Source: Vallitaleaceae bacterium
Lineage (GTDB): Bacteria; Bacillota; Clostridia; Lachnospirales; Vallitaleaceae
Reading direction: 5' to 3'
Length of the DNA stretch: 9,401 bases
Assembly (NCBI GenBank): GCA_027858555.1
Contig: JAQICP010000525.1
Span: forward strand, 1-9,401
Shown: positions 1-7,246 of the stretch, one piece after another
Layout: every line of letters starts with the position of its first letter
How positions within the stretch are numbered: position 1 is the stretch's first letter
Translations under genes and position numbers: made by a program
Notes under the pieces: model-generated
What the model was told of the DNA's origin: nothing
Databases searched by the model: none
The model's input: the letters and a program-made list of their open reading frames with translations, nothing else

Positions 1-52
1 AACCATGCTCATCTGCGTGTTTTAGTGCCGTTGCTAAAGTAACTAATGACAT
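1..52 (-). CDS. N-terminal fragment of a probable class II (fructose-bisphosphate-type) aldolase, cut by the window edge
   Basis: Only the first 17 codons are visible, starting at an ATG at 52-50 and reading MSLVTLATALKHADEHG. This resembles the start of class II ketose-bisphosphate aldolases, whose N-termini typically read M-x-L-V-T, then a helix with K-x-A, then a Gly before the AFNV segment. A GGAG lies 8 nt upstream of the ATG, which supports this start. Family members cleave ketose phosphates into dihydroxyacetone phosphate and an aldehyde in the cytoplasm, using a divalent metal. It lies in the same orientation downstream of a sugar-isomerase-like gene and a PfkB kinase, which fits an isomerase, kinase and aldolase pathway. 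The catalytic residues lie outside the window, so the assignment rests on a short stretch plus context. Confidence 0.55.
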   Translation of the reverse strand, partial: MSLVTLATALKHADEHG

Positions 53-295
53 ACTGTGTTCTCCATTTCATAAAGGATACTAAATTATATACTTAGATCC
101 ATACTTTGATTTTTATTAAAGTTATATACTGAAGTTTTCCATTTAGATTTTCTATTAAGTCTATAAATTGAATGTCCCTACTAAAAGTTACCATTAAGTT
201 ACCTGACGAGTTTTCTATCTAAGGTTTCTTCTTGAATTATCCAGCTTAGATTCCAACTTAGTTTGTCTGCTTTTTATACTGATATTTTTCATATC

Positions 296-1330
296 TTATT
301 TGCTGCCCAGCAACAATTCCAACACATACATTTCCAATGCTTCATAATTCCTCTCAGCTACCAGTTTCTTTTGTAACGCATAGTCAAACTTAGCTACCTT
401 CTCTTCCATTAACTGAACCACTTTCATGCTGTTAGCCAGATGTCTGTAACAGTCCTCTATTTTTTGGGTTCTCATGGCTTTTACATCTAGCCCGATATAC
501 TCCCCTTTTTTACCATAACCGTTTTCAATTAATACTTTGACTTGATTGAATGATTGTCTCAGGTTCTCAGCACCAAAGGCCTTATCCTGATCATACTTCA
601 TACCATTCTGGTCGTTTAAATGAACACCCCATAATTTGTCAAAAGCCAGCCCGAAAGCCATTTCATTAGCTGGATCTAGCCCCGCTAATATGGCGTGAGC
701 ACTTTCAAGGAGTCCACCCACACGAGATGGATCATTGGTTTTAGAAGCGACTGCCATGACATGACCAAGGGTCGGACAGTAACTGCGGTCAATTGGTTCA
801 TTGGGTTTGGACTCGATAAGCACTTTAATGGCTGGGTCATAAGCTAACATACCATTAATCGCCTCAATCAATCGCTCAACACCTTGCACAGGATTCTTAC
901 TTTCATAACAAAGTGTCCCTTCTCTTGCCAACCATAAGACTATCTTATCACAACCAAGTTCGTTGGCGATATCAATAGAACGTTCAGAACGCCACTTGGC
1001 AAATTCTCTATCCGTCTCACTCATGGATGTAAATCCGCCGTCATGGGTACGCCCATCTTCCCATAACCTGGGCGCTACAAATTCAGCAACTAAACCATAC
1101 TGATCTAAAAGTGCTTTCACCTTTTTAGCCGCTTCTTTAATCTCATCAAGCGTCATGTTATTCATATCAGGCACTGCATCGTCATCATGAAATTGAACGG
1201 CAGAAAGCCCCATCTTAGCAAACATTTTAACTTTTTCTTCAAACGGTATGGAATCTCTTACCGTTGGTCCAAATGCATCGCCGCCTTCATGTACATTCCA
1301 AGGTCCCGCTGAAAACTTAAATTGACTCAT
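296..1330 (-). CDS. Xylose-isomerase-like TIM-barrel sugar isomerase, probably not a standard xylose isomerase
   Basis: The 344-residue protein resembles the short class I xylose isomerases (about 385-390 residues in Streptomyces) along most of its length, but its C-terminal arm is shorter. Visible family motifs are W11, FHDDD (H48, D51), LWLAREG (W133), IESKPNEP (E173, K175), E209 and H212, NGMKYDQD (D247, D249) and LDVK (D282, K284). Aligned by eye to Streptomyces XylA, both metal sites are kept except that the Asp245 position is His237. The substrate-pocket Phe94 region also differs (W90 in a RLWEDG context). The likely reaction is aldose-ketose isomerisation, with the sugar unknown. The start follows AGGAGG at a 6-nt spacing. 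The gene lies downstream of the PfkB kinase, 247 bp away, and 243 bp before the aldolase fragment; neither gap shows a convincing terminator. A non-isomerase TIM-barrel role, such as the inositol-pathway homologues, is a less likely alternative. Confidence 0.75.
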   Translation of the reverse strand: MSQFKFSAGPWNVHEGGDAFGPTVRDSIPFEEKVKMFAKMGLSAVQFHDDDAVPDMNNMTLDEIKEAAKKVKALLDQYGLVAEFVAPRLWEDGRTHDGGFTSMSETDREFAKWRSERSIDIANELGCDKIVLWLAREGTLCYESKNPVQGVERLIEAINGMLAYDPAIKVLIESKPNEPIDRSYCPTLGHVMAVASKTNDPSRVGGLLESAHAILAGLDPANEMAFGLAFDKLWGVHLNDQNGMKYDQDKAFGAENLRQSFNQVKVLIENGYGKKGEYIGLDVKAMRTQKIEDCYRHLANSMKVVQLMEEKVAKFDYALQKKLVAERNYEALEMYVLELLLGSK

Positions 1331-1425
1331 ATTGTTCCTCCTTTAATGATTATAATTGATAATTAATGTCTAAGTGTTAATAGTAATGGTTAGCAATCTA
1401 TACATTGCTTTTTCTGATTTCCTCT

Positions 1426-1499
1426 ATTGATTACTTCTTGTGATTATTCCTATTGATACTTGCATTGATTACTTCTTGTGCTTGTTCCTATTGATGCTT
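1426..1499. repeat. Two-copy direct repeat with a 38-bp period in the kinase-isomerase gap
   Basis: Copy 1 (1426-1461) and copy 2 (1464-1499) are 36 bp each and match at 33 positions. The differences are at 1443/1481, 1446/1484 and 1458/1496. Each copy starts ATTGATTACTTCTTGTG and ends with CCTATTGAT plus a short tail. The repeat lies between the sugar kinase and the isomerase gene on their leader side. No ORF explains it. It could be a slippage duplication or a doubled protein-binding site. Confidence 0.85.
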
Positions 1500-1577
1500 C
1501 TAGGAATTGCAGCTTTTGAATATTCATTTCATTCTCAATTATTCACATAGTATCTTAATGATCTCCTTCTTCCAGGT

Positions 1578-2510
1578 TTAGTCATGAATAGCAATAAAAT
1601 CTTCAATCGCTTCTTTACTGACTTCCCATGATGAGGCACCAACAGCACCTACGCAGTAGGCACCGACAGCGCTGCCATACAAGACAGAAGCTCTGATGTC
1701 ATAACCTTGTGCCAATCCGGCTATGAAACCCGCTATAAAGGCATCACCGGCCCCATTGGTGTCTATTACAGGCACTTTATAGATGGGTTGTTCAAACACT
1801 TCACCATCCGCAGCCACATAGCAGCCTGCTTCACCCATCTTGATCACCACATTTTTGGCACCTTTTTCTTTGAATATTGTAACCATTTTCTGAGGTTCAG
1901 TTTCCCCACTAAGCATGGTGGCTTCTTCCAAGCTTGGCATGAAATAATCCACATATGGCAAACAACCTTCTATTAAGGTCATCCATCTACCTGTTGAGTC
2001 CCAAGCCGTATCAAGAATAGTGATCTTGCCGAAACTTTTGACTTTTTTTAAAAATGCTTTCGTTTCTTCACCGTCAAATTGTGGCATCAAGAGCGCACCA
2101 CCCACGAAAACAATATCACTTTGATGAACCATCTCCCAATTAATATCACTTATTGAAAAGACGCCGTTAGCACCAATAGTATGTAAAAAACTTCGCTCTC
2201 CATCTCCATCACTAATAACGATAGATGAAGAAGTTGCGGATCTACTTGACCGCACTATGCCTGATATGTTTACACCCCATCTTTTTAACTCATTAACAAT
2301 AAAATCACCAAAAGCATCTTCACCTATAAGGGAACAGACAGACGTATCGATACCCATTTTTGCCAAGTCGATACCAGCGTTAACCGCGCATCCACCAGTA
2401 ACCATCCGGATACTATCCACTAATACTAATTTACCTTTATCAGGCATGACATTAATTGGACTGGCAACCACATCTGCAACGGCTATACCAACACAACATA
2501 CTTTTTTCAC
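1578..2510 (-). CDS. PfkB-family carbohydrate kinase
   Basis: This 310-residue cytoplasmic kinase has the usual PfkB (ribokinase-family) length. The N-terminal substrate motif is present (VTGGCAVNAG, residues 37-46), as is the C-terminal signature DTNGAGDAFIAG (250-261), where D256 is the expected catalytic base and GAGD forms the anion hole. The family consensus is usually DTTGAGD, so N252 is a small deviation. The family phosphorylates sugars or nucleosides with ATP; the substrate here is not readable from sequence. The gene starts with GTG, placed by an AGGAGG (2519-2524) 8 nt upstream, and no ATG nearby fits. It heads the leftward set of kinase, isomerase and aldolase fragment, so a ketose kinase acting between isomerase and aldolase is the favoured inference. 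A nucleoside kinase is possible given the neighbouring purine operon, and an IolC-like sugar-acid kinase is another option. Confidence 0.85.
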   Translation of the reverse strand: MKKVCCVGIAVADVVASPINVMPDKGKLVLVDSIRMVTGGCAVNAGIDLAKMGIDTSVCSLIGEDAFGDFIVNELKRWGVNISGIVRSSRSATSSSIVISDGDGERSFLHTIGANGVFSISDINWEMVHQSDIVFVGGALLMPQFDGEETKAFLKKVKSFGKITILDTAWDSTGRWMTLIEGCLPYVDYFMPSLEEATMLSGETEPQKMVTIFKEKGAKNVVIKMGEAGCYVAADGEVFEQPIYKVPVIDTNGAGDAFIAGFIAGLAQGYDIRASVLYGSAVGAYCVGAVGASSWEVSKEAIEDFIAIHD

Positions 2511-2518
2511 TTTTTATA

Positions 2519-2524
2519 CCTCCT
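2519..2524 (-). promoter_or_regulatory. Ribosome binding site that fixes the GTG start of the PfkB kinase
   Basis: AGGAGG on the minus strand lies 8 nt before the GTG at 2510-2508, and no ATG stands at a suitable distance. Confidence 0.85.
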
Positions 2525-2678
2525 ATTATTAATCCGTTATACTTTACATATAGTATATCAATTAGCCTCATTTATTTCATTGAGAGTGTTGCTAGGTTTT
2601 TATGACAATGTTGCGATTTGTTAGGATTTAATCATTACTTTGCTTTTTTTAATGTAATCCTATAAAATGTCTATATAA
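2525..2678. promoter_or_regulatory. Divergent promoter region between the sugar kinase and the amidohydrolase
   Basis: This AT-rich region serves two genes pointing away from each other. For the plus-strand gene, TATAAA at 2661-2666 is a reasonable -10 box, 13 nt before GGAG, but the upstream TTGCTT (2640-2645) is a poor -35 at only 15 bp. For the minus-strand kinase, TATACT (2557-2552) is a candidate -10 without a good -35. An inverted repeat TATACT, 8 nt, AGTATA (2538-2557) overlaps it and could be an operator. Exact promoter positions are uncertain. Confidence 0.35.
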
Positions 2679-2682
2679 GGAG
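2679..2682 (+). promoter_or_regulatory. Ribosome binding site that selects ATG 2690 over GTG 2684
   Basis: GGAG ends 7 nt before the ATG at 2690 but only 1 nt before the in-frame GTG at 2684, so translation should start at 2690. Confidence 0.8.
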
Positions 2683-2689
2683 TGTGCCT

Positions 2690-3460
2690 ATGAAAAGATG
2701 TAAGATAGCTATGATTCAGATGCCTGTTGTATTTGATGATATTAACCGCAATCTAAGACTGGCTGAGCAATATATAATAGAGGCAAAATCTAACAGCTGT
2801 GATATTGCACTATTACCAGAATGCCTAGACCTTGGTTGGTCTAATGCTAATGCTTATTTTAATGCGCAAACAATTCCTGGTGCTAGCAGTGACTATTTTT
2901 GTAACCTTGCGAGGGTGCATGATATCCATATTGTTGTTGGCCTCACTGAAAAATCAGGTGTCGATACTTATAATGCTGCCTTACTGATTTCTGATCAAGG
3001 TAAGATTCTAGCACGGCATCGTAAAATCAATATACTAAAAGATGTGGAAGGTTTTTGCAGTGTGGGTAATTCTCTATCCGTCACCACCACTCGATTTGGT
3101 AAAATAGGACTGGCCATATGTGCTGATAATCTGGAAGAAACCAGTCACCTATCTGAAGCTTTGGCCACCATGGGTGCTGATATGATCCTGTCACCAAGTG
3201 CATGGGCGGTTCCGCCTGATTTCGACCAGGAGAGGACACCCTACGGCAAGGAATGGCTAGAACCATATAGCAAACTAACCACAAAGTATTATATTCATAT
3301 TATAGCGGTCAGTAATGTGGGTATGATTCCAAAAGGTGCTTGGAAGGACTGGTTGTGTATTGGTAACTCCATAGCAATGGGACCTGGAGGCAAGCTACTG
3401 GCTATGCTCCCCTTCGGTCAAGATGCTGAACATATTGAATATATCGAGATTGACATATAG
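2690..3460 (+). CDS. Nitrilase-superfamily carbon-nitrogen hydrolase (amidase)
   Basis: The 256-residue cytoplasmic protein has the length of a single-domain Nit-type hydrolase. Numbered from the ATG at 2690, the catalytic triad is visible: Glu44 in LLPECLDLGW, Lys112 in HRKINIL and Cys144 in GLAICADN. Further conserved pieces are the N-terminal IAMIQMPV strand and the late GNSIAMGPGGKLLA strand. Family members cleave C-N bonds of linear amides or carbamoyl compounds through a thioester on the Cys. The substrate cannot be deduced; an omega-amidase or N-carbamoyl hydrolase type is possible. It is the only plus-strand gene in the window, monocistronic between a divergent sugar kinase and a convergent transporter operon, with its own terminator 8 nt after the stop. 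A role in nitrogen recovery near purine uptake is speculation. Confidence 0.85.
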   Translation: MKRCKIAMIQMPVVFDDINRNLRLAEQYIIEAKSNSCDIALLPECLDLGWSNANAYFNAQTIPGASSDYFCNLARVHDIHIVVGLTEKSGVDTYNAALLISDQGKILARHRKINILKDVEGFCSVGNSLSVTTTRFGKIGLAICADNLEETSHLSEALATMGADMILSPSAWAVPPDFDQERTPYGKEWLEPYSKLTTKYYIHIIAVSNVGMIPKGAWKDWLCIGNSIAMGPGGKLLAMLPFGQDAEHIEYIEIDI

Positions 3461-3468
3461 AAATGCAA

Positions 3469-3499
3469 GAACAAAGGAAACCTTTAGTTCGAATTTTTT
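3469..3499 (+). terminator. Intrinsic terminator of the amidohydrolase gene
   Basis: GAACAAAGG (3469-3477) pairs with CCTTT-A-GTTC (3481-3490) across an AAA loop, giving nine pairs with one bulged A. Six Ts follow at 3494-3499. It begins 8 nt after the TAG stop. Confidence 0.75.
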
Positions 3500-3560
3500 C
3501 GTACAGAGATTGTTTGCGATGAGAAACCCTTCGTTTTGATAAGGATTGCATAAACTGCAG

Positions 3561-3648
3561 AAAAAGACTCTAATCAATGAGGTGACCTCCTATATGTTAG
3601 ATTTTTAGGTCTAACTTTGGGGGTAGTTCAATGATTAAAGTCTTTTTT
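3561..3648. terminator. Long inverted repeat, likely bidirectional terminator between convergent genes
   Basis: The outer arms 3561-3580 and 3628-3647 pair at 18 of 20 positions. Inside them ACCTCC (3585-3590) pairs with GGGGGT (3619-3624, one G-T), and GTTAGA (3596-3601) pairs with TCTAAC (3610-3615) around an 8-nt loop. A T-run closes the structure on the plus strand (3643-3648), and the matching A-run (3561-3565) gives a U-tract on the minus strand. It can therefore end transcripts of the converging transporter operon and back up the amidohydrolase terminator. The layered structure is far longer than a usual terminator. Confidence 0.7.
3578..3630. mobile_element. Possible MITE-like remnant with facing IS3-type ends
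   Basis: The 53-bp core of the inverted repeat starts TGAGGTGACC and ends GGGGGTAGTTCA. Read outwards, its right end (TGAACTACCCCC, then AAAGTTAGAC) resembles terminal repeats of IS3-family elements in Firmicutes, which run TG, a C-rich block, then an A-run and GTTAGAC. The left half is a weaker copy. No transposase lies between them. An AAT triplet at 3576-3578 and again at 3630-3632 could be a 3-bp target duplication if the element is read as 3579-3629. The resemblance is from memory of the family and is tentative. Confidence 0.3.
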
Positions 3649-3717
3649 ATTAGTCTGATTGAATTAATACTGCCAATACTCATATCTCTTATTTTCTGAA
3701 CTTAAGTTGATAGCTAC

Positions 3718-4638
3718 CTATCGTTCTTCCCTGAAATAAGGTTCACCCAATCCTTTAGGTGGTGAGTCTTCTTTTGACTTCCTTATAGAACTGATGACTA
3801 GTACAACAATTGTTACTAGATAAGGTAGGGCATCAAAAAATTGTGGTGATATATTCAGATGCTGCAACCTAAACCCTATGATACTAAGACCACCAAAAAG
3901 GTATGAACCAAATATGGCCAGGTACGGGTTCCATTTTACAAATATGACTAGTGCAATGGCAATCCAACCACGACCAGCGGTAATATTGTCTTGCCATTGT
4001 GGTACTGCCACTACGGCTAGATACGCCCCACCCATGCCACATAATGCACCACCTACTATGATATGCACATATTTATAGACGGTGACATTAATACCTGAAG
4101 AATCAGCCGCACTTGGATTTTCGCCTATTGCTCTAAGGCTAAGACCGAATCTTGTGTTATATAGATAGATTCCGATTACGATTGCGATCATATAACCCAT
4201 ATAGACAAAATAATCTTGATTAAATAGCACATCGCCAATCACTGGAATATCCCCAAGTAAGGGAATCTTAATCTTCACAAATGCACTGATGACTTCAACT
4301 GGCATCTTCTTGCCAATAAAATTAGTACCCACAAAACTGGATACACCAGCACCAAATATGGTGAGTGCCAGACCTGACACGACTTGATTGGCTCTAAGTG
4401 TAACCGTCAAAAATGCGTAGATCAAGGCGGCAAGACCACCTGCTAGTGCTGCGCCCATAATGGCTAACAAAGGATTGCCTGTAGTGTACCCTGCCCCAAA
4501 ACCTGCTACTGCGCCGATTAACATCATACCTTCAACACCAAGGTTAAGATTACCCGACTTTTCAGTGAGTAGTTCGCCAAGGGTTGCAAATAACAAAGGG
4601 GTGCCAGCAATAACCATGGCAACTAAAAATGTCGTCAT
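3718..4638 (-). CDS. Nucleoside/purine ABC transporter permease, second subunit
   Basis: This 306-residue, very hydrophobic membrane protein has about eight or more transmembrane segments. It carries the BPD-transp-2 family landmarks seen in Bmp-linked nucleoside importers: EKSGNLNLGVEGMMLIGA (residues 26-43), the cytoplasmic coupling loop RAIGENPSAADSSGINV, the AGRGWIAIALVIF segment and the typical C-terminus ending in PYFREER. It corresponds to NupC of Lactococcus lactis BmpA-NupABC or NupQ (YufQ) of Bacillus subtilis, but I leave the symbol empty because naming differs between species. Its ATG overlaps the preceding permease stop by one base (TAATG), with AGAGGTGG as ribosome binding site, so the two subunits are translationally coupled. 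It is the last gene of the operon, about 70 bp before the bidirectional terminator. Confidence 0.9.
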   Translation of the reverse strand: MTTFLVAMVIAGTPLLFATLGELLTEKSGNLNLGVEGMMLIGAVAGFGAGYTTGNPLLAIMGAALAGGLAALIYAFLTVTLRANQVVSGLALTIFGAGVSSFVGTNFIGKKMPVEVISAFVKIKIPLLGDIPVIGDVLFNQDYFVYMGYMIAIVIGIYLYNTRFGLSLRAIGENPSAADSSGINVTVYKYVHIIVGGALCGMGGAYLAVVAVPQWQDNITAGRGWIAIALVIFVKWNPYLAIFGSYLFGGLSIIGFRLQHLNISPQFFDALPYLVTIVVLVISSIRKSKEDSPPKGLGEPYFREER

Positions 4639-5702
4639 TATGCCACCTCTTTCTTTGAACGCTTGTTCATGATCAATTTATACTGAATAAAGAACTCACT
4701 ACCTATAACAAAGAATAATATAACACTTTGCAAGATATCTGATGCTGCTTGGGGTATCTGATAGGCCGTTTCAATAAAACTACCGCCTTTAATCATAACC
4801 GCAAATAATAGGGAGACTGGTAATATGATAGCCGGTTTAAGTCCTGATAACCAAGCCGTAATAATAGCTATATAACCATAACCTGCAGCTACTTGAGTGG
4901 TCAAGGTCTGATTCACACCTGATACCTGCATCATGCCCACCAATCCTGCAATACCACCGCTGACAAAAAGTGCGGATAAAATGATTTTTTTAACATTCAT
5001 ACCGGCATAGTTTGCAGTGTCTACACTTTCACCAACCACACTGATTTCATAACCTTGTTTGGTTTTATTCATCATAAATGTGATGATGATAATTAATATG
5101 ACGGCAATCACCCACCCAATGTGTATACCAAAAAGCTTAGGTAATAAAGCCGAATCTTCAAAATTAGCAATCTTAGGAAATCCCATAGAAGCTGGATCTT
5201 TCCATGGACCGTATTGTAGATAAGTGACCCATTTAAGGGCTACATAATTCATCATTAAGGTGAATATGGTTTCGTTCGTACCAAACTGCACTTTGAAGAA
5301 AGTCGGTATGAGCGCCCAAAGACCACCGCCGATAAAACCTGCAATAAACATAAGTGGCAATAAGACAACCTTAGGTAAGTAGCTGAAATTCAGCGCAAAA
5401 TAACTGGCAAATAAGGCACCTACTATAATTTGACCTTCTGCACCGATATTCCAGAACTTCATCTTAAAGGCTATCATGATGCCAATAGAGGTCACGATCA
5501 GTGGAATTGTAATGGTCAGGGTATCTCTGATACGATAACCCGAACCAAAGGCCCCCTCGATCATGGAAATATATACTTTAAAAGGATTATGCCCTATTGA
5601 ACCGATGAATACGGAAGTGACCAATATGGCAGCGATAATGGCAACCGTTCTGATCTTGATAGCTTTACGTTTGGTCATATCTGTTCTTTTGATCATTCTC
5701 AT
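4638..5702 (-). CDS. Nucleoside/purine ABC transporter permease, first subunit
   Basis: The 354-residue integral membrane protein belongs to the same permease superfamily as its partner, with the longer N-terminal region normal for the NupB/YufP-type subunit. Landmarks are an N-terminal membrane segment after a basic stretch (RKAIKIRT), then IAFKMKFWNIGAEGQIIVGA, the coupling loop VVGESVDTANYAGMNV and the GYGYIAIITAWLSGLKP segment near the C-terminus. With the second permease it should form the channel driven by the double ATPase. The ATG at 5702 overlaps the ATPase stop in an ATGA junction and has AGGTGG 7 nt upstream, so this start is preferred over the Met at codon 9. Whether bases or nucleosides are carried depends mainly on the binding protein and is not decided by this subunit. 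Confidence 0.9.
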   Translation of the reverse strand: MRMIKRTDMTKRKAIKIRTVAIIAAILVTSVFIGSIGHNPFKVYISMIEGAFGSGYRIRDTLTITIPLIVTSIGIMIAFKMKFWNIGAEGQIIVGALFASYFALNFSYLPKVVLLPLMFIAGFIGGGLWALIPTFFKVQFGTNETIFTLMMNYVALKWVTYLQYGPWKDPASMGFPKIANFEDSALLPKLFGIHIGWVIAVILIIIITFMMNKTKQGYEISVVGESVDTANYAGMNVKKIILSALFVSGGIAGLVGMMQVSGVNQTLTTQVAAGYGYIAIITAWLSGLKPAIILPVSLLFAVMIKGGSFIETAYQIPQAASDILQSVILFFVIGSEFFIQYKLIMNKRSKKEVA

Positions 5703-7225
5703 AAAGCAACCACCTGCCCTTCTATACGCTCACCAGCCATCATATAACCAACTTCTTCTTTTGTTGTATCTTTGGCTCTTACAACCCCTGTAATCTCACC
5801 TTGGCATAATACGACAATTCTGTCGCATAATTCCAGTAATACATCTAAGTCTTCGCCAATAAATAATATGCCGACACCTTTTTTCTTCTCTTCATTTAAG
5901 AGATCATATATGGTATGTGAAGCTCCGATATCCAGTCCTCTGACCACATAGGCCGTAACGAGTACCTGTGGGTTAGAATCTATTTCACGACCGATCAATA
6001 CTTTCTGGATATTACCACCAGATAGTTGTTTTACTGGATGATGAACGCTAGGTGTCTTAATCTCCAATTGCTCAACCATCCGTTCACATACCTTTTCAAT
6101 TGGTCCCCTTTTAATCATAAACCCTTTTTGATTGTGATGTTCTTTCAATAGATAATTATCGATCATATCCATAGATGCCACAAGTCCCATGCCTAATCGA
6201 TCTTCAGGTACAAAACTCATTGCTATGCCTTTTTTGATGATTTCTCTAGGGCTTTTACCTACGATATTCTCACCACTATATATAATGTCACCAGAAGTAA
6301 CCGGGTATAATCCAGCAATCGTTTCACACAACTCTTTTTGTCCACTGCCAGCTACGCCTGCTACACCCAGTATTTCACCTTTATACAACTTAAAGCTCAT
6401 ATCTTTTAGTACTTTCACATTATTATTATCAATTGCATTTAGATGATGAAGACTAAGTAAGACCTCACCTCGTTCAACTTCAGGCCTGTTAATAGAGAGA
6501 TTCACAGACTTTCCTACCATGAGATCTGTGAGTTCCCTTGGTGAGGTATCTTTGGTAGACAAGGTACCTACAGTAGCACCTTTATGAAGCACGGTTACCC
6601 TGTCAGATATCTCCATAACCTCATGTAGTTTATGGGTGATAATAATAATGGCACAACCTTCACTAGCCATATTTCTCATTATTTTAAATAATTTTTTAGT
6701 TTCTTGTGGTGTAAGAACCGCTGTTGGCTCATCCATGATGAGTATATCTGCACCACGATACAACACCTTAAGTATCTCCACCGATTGCTTTTCACCGATA
6801 GACATATCATAGATTTTCTTGTCTGGTTCAACTGATAATCCGAACTGAGCTACGATTTTTGTGAGTTTCTCACTTAATTTTTTTGGACGTAAAAAAATAG
6901 ACCCTGTTTGGCCGAGAATAACATTATCTTTTGCTGTTTGTACTTCTACTAATTTGTAATGCTGATGAATCATACCAATGCCCTTTTCGATAGATTCTTT
7001 TGGACTACCGATTTTGGTTTCTTGATTATGAATATAAATAGAACCGCTGTCAGGTTTGTAGATACCTGACAGCATGTTCATTAAAGTACTTTTTCCAGCA
7101 CCATTTTCGCCTAGCAGTGCATGGATTTCGCCTTTATTTACTTCAAAATTGATATGATCATTTGCCTTTACTGTTCCAAAAGTTTTGCATATGTCTTCCA
7201 TTCGTACAAAAACTTGATTGTTCAT
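5699..7225 (-). CDS. ABC transporter ATP-binding protein with two nucleotide-binding domains, nucleoside/purine importer
   Basis: The 508-residue cytoplasmic ATPase has two fused ABC domains, the standard form for Bmp-linked (NupA/YufO-like) and sugar importers. Domain 1 is intact: Walker A GENGAGKST (39-47), Q-loop Gln88, signature SIGEKQ (142-147), Walker B ILIMDEPTAV (161-170) and H-loop His198. Domain 2 is degenerate, as usual in this family: the P-loop reads GVAGSGQKE (about 289-297), the signature is LSGGN (401-405) and no DE pair follows. One further oddity is VLVTAYVVRGLD (421-432), where relatives typically have an A-[QN]-P-T-R-G-[LV]-D segment. The start follows AAGGAG at close spacing. 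The gene follows the binding-protein gene by 21 bp and overlaps the first permease by 4 bp. Confidence 0.92.
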   Translation of the reverse strand: MNNQVFVRMEDICKTFGTVKANDHINFEVNKGEIHALLGENGAGKSTLMNMLSGIYKPDSGSIYIHNQETKIGSPKESIEKGIGMIHQHYKLVEVQTAKDNVILGQTGSIFLRPKKLSEKLTKIVAQFGLSVEPDKKIYDMSIGEKQSVEILKVLYRGADILIMDEPTAVLTPQETKKLFKIMRNMASEGCAIIIITHKLHEVMEISDRVTVLHKGATVGTLSTKDTSPRELTDLMVGKSVNLSINRPEVERGEVLLSLHHLNAIDNNNVKVLKDMSFKLYKGEILGVAGVAGSGQKELCETIAGLYPVTSGDIIYSGENIVGKSPREIIKKGIAMSFVPEDRLGMGLVASMDMIDNYLLKEHHNQKGFMIKRGPIEKVCERMVEQLEIKTPSVHHPVKQLSGGNIQKVLIGREIDSNPQVLVTAYVVRGLDIGASHTIYDLLNEEKKKGVGILFIGEDLDVLLELCDRIVVLCQGEITGVVRAKDTTKEEVGYMMAGERIEGQVVAL

Positions 7226-7246
7226 GGCAAACTCCTTTTATGGATG

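Noticed and set aside
281..295. Hairpin GATAT-TTTTC-ATATC directly after the isomerase stop
   Set aside because: Five AT-rich pairs and no U-run on the minus strand; too weak for a terminator.
1393..1408. Small hairpin GCAAT-CTATAC-ATTGC followed by Ts on the plus strand
   Set aside because: The stem is only five pairs and AT-rich, and no plus-strand gene ends there, so a terminator call is not supported.
1..2510. 5-deoxyribose / methylthioribose salvage (DHAP shunt) as the identity of the sugar cluster
   Set aside because: That pathway uses MtnA-type isomerases and MtnK-type kinases; the proteins here are XylA-like and PfkB-like.
2609..2622. Possible catabolite-response (cre-like) site around TGTTGCGATTTG
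   Set aside because: The conserved CA end and the symmetry around CG are missing on both strands.
2684..2689. GTG start two codons upstream for the amidohydrolase
   Set aside because: It is only 1 nt from the GGAG, too close for initiation; ATG 2690 has a 7-nt spacing.
3081..3577. Minus-strand open frames overlapping the amidohydrolase and the inverted repeat
   Set aside because: They have no ribosome binding sites or recognisable domains and lie antisense to a gene with an intact catalytic triad.
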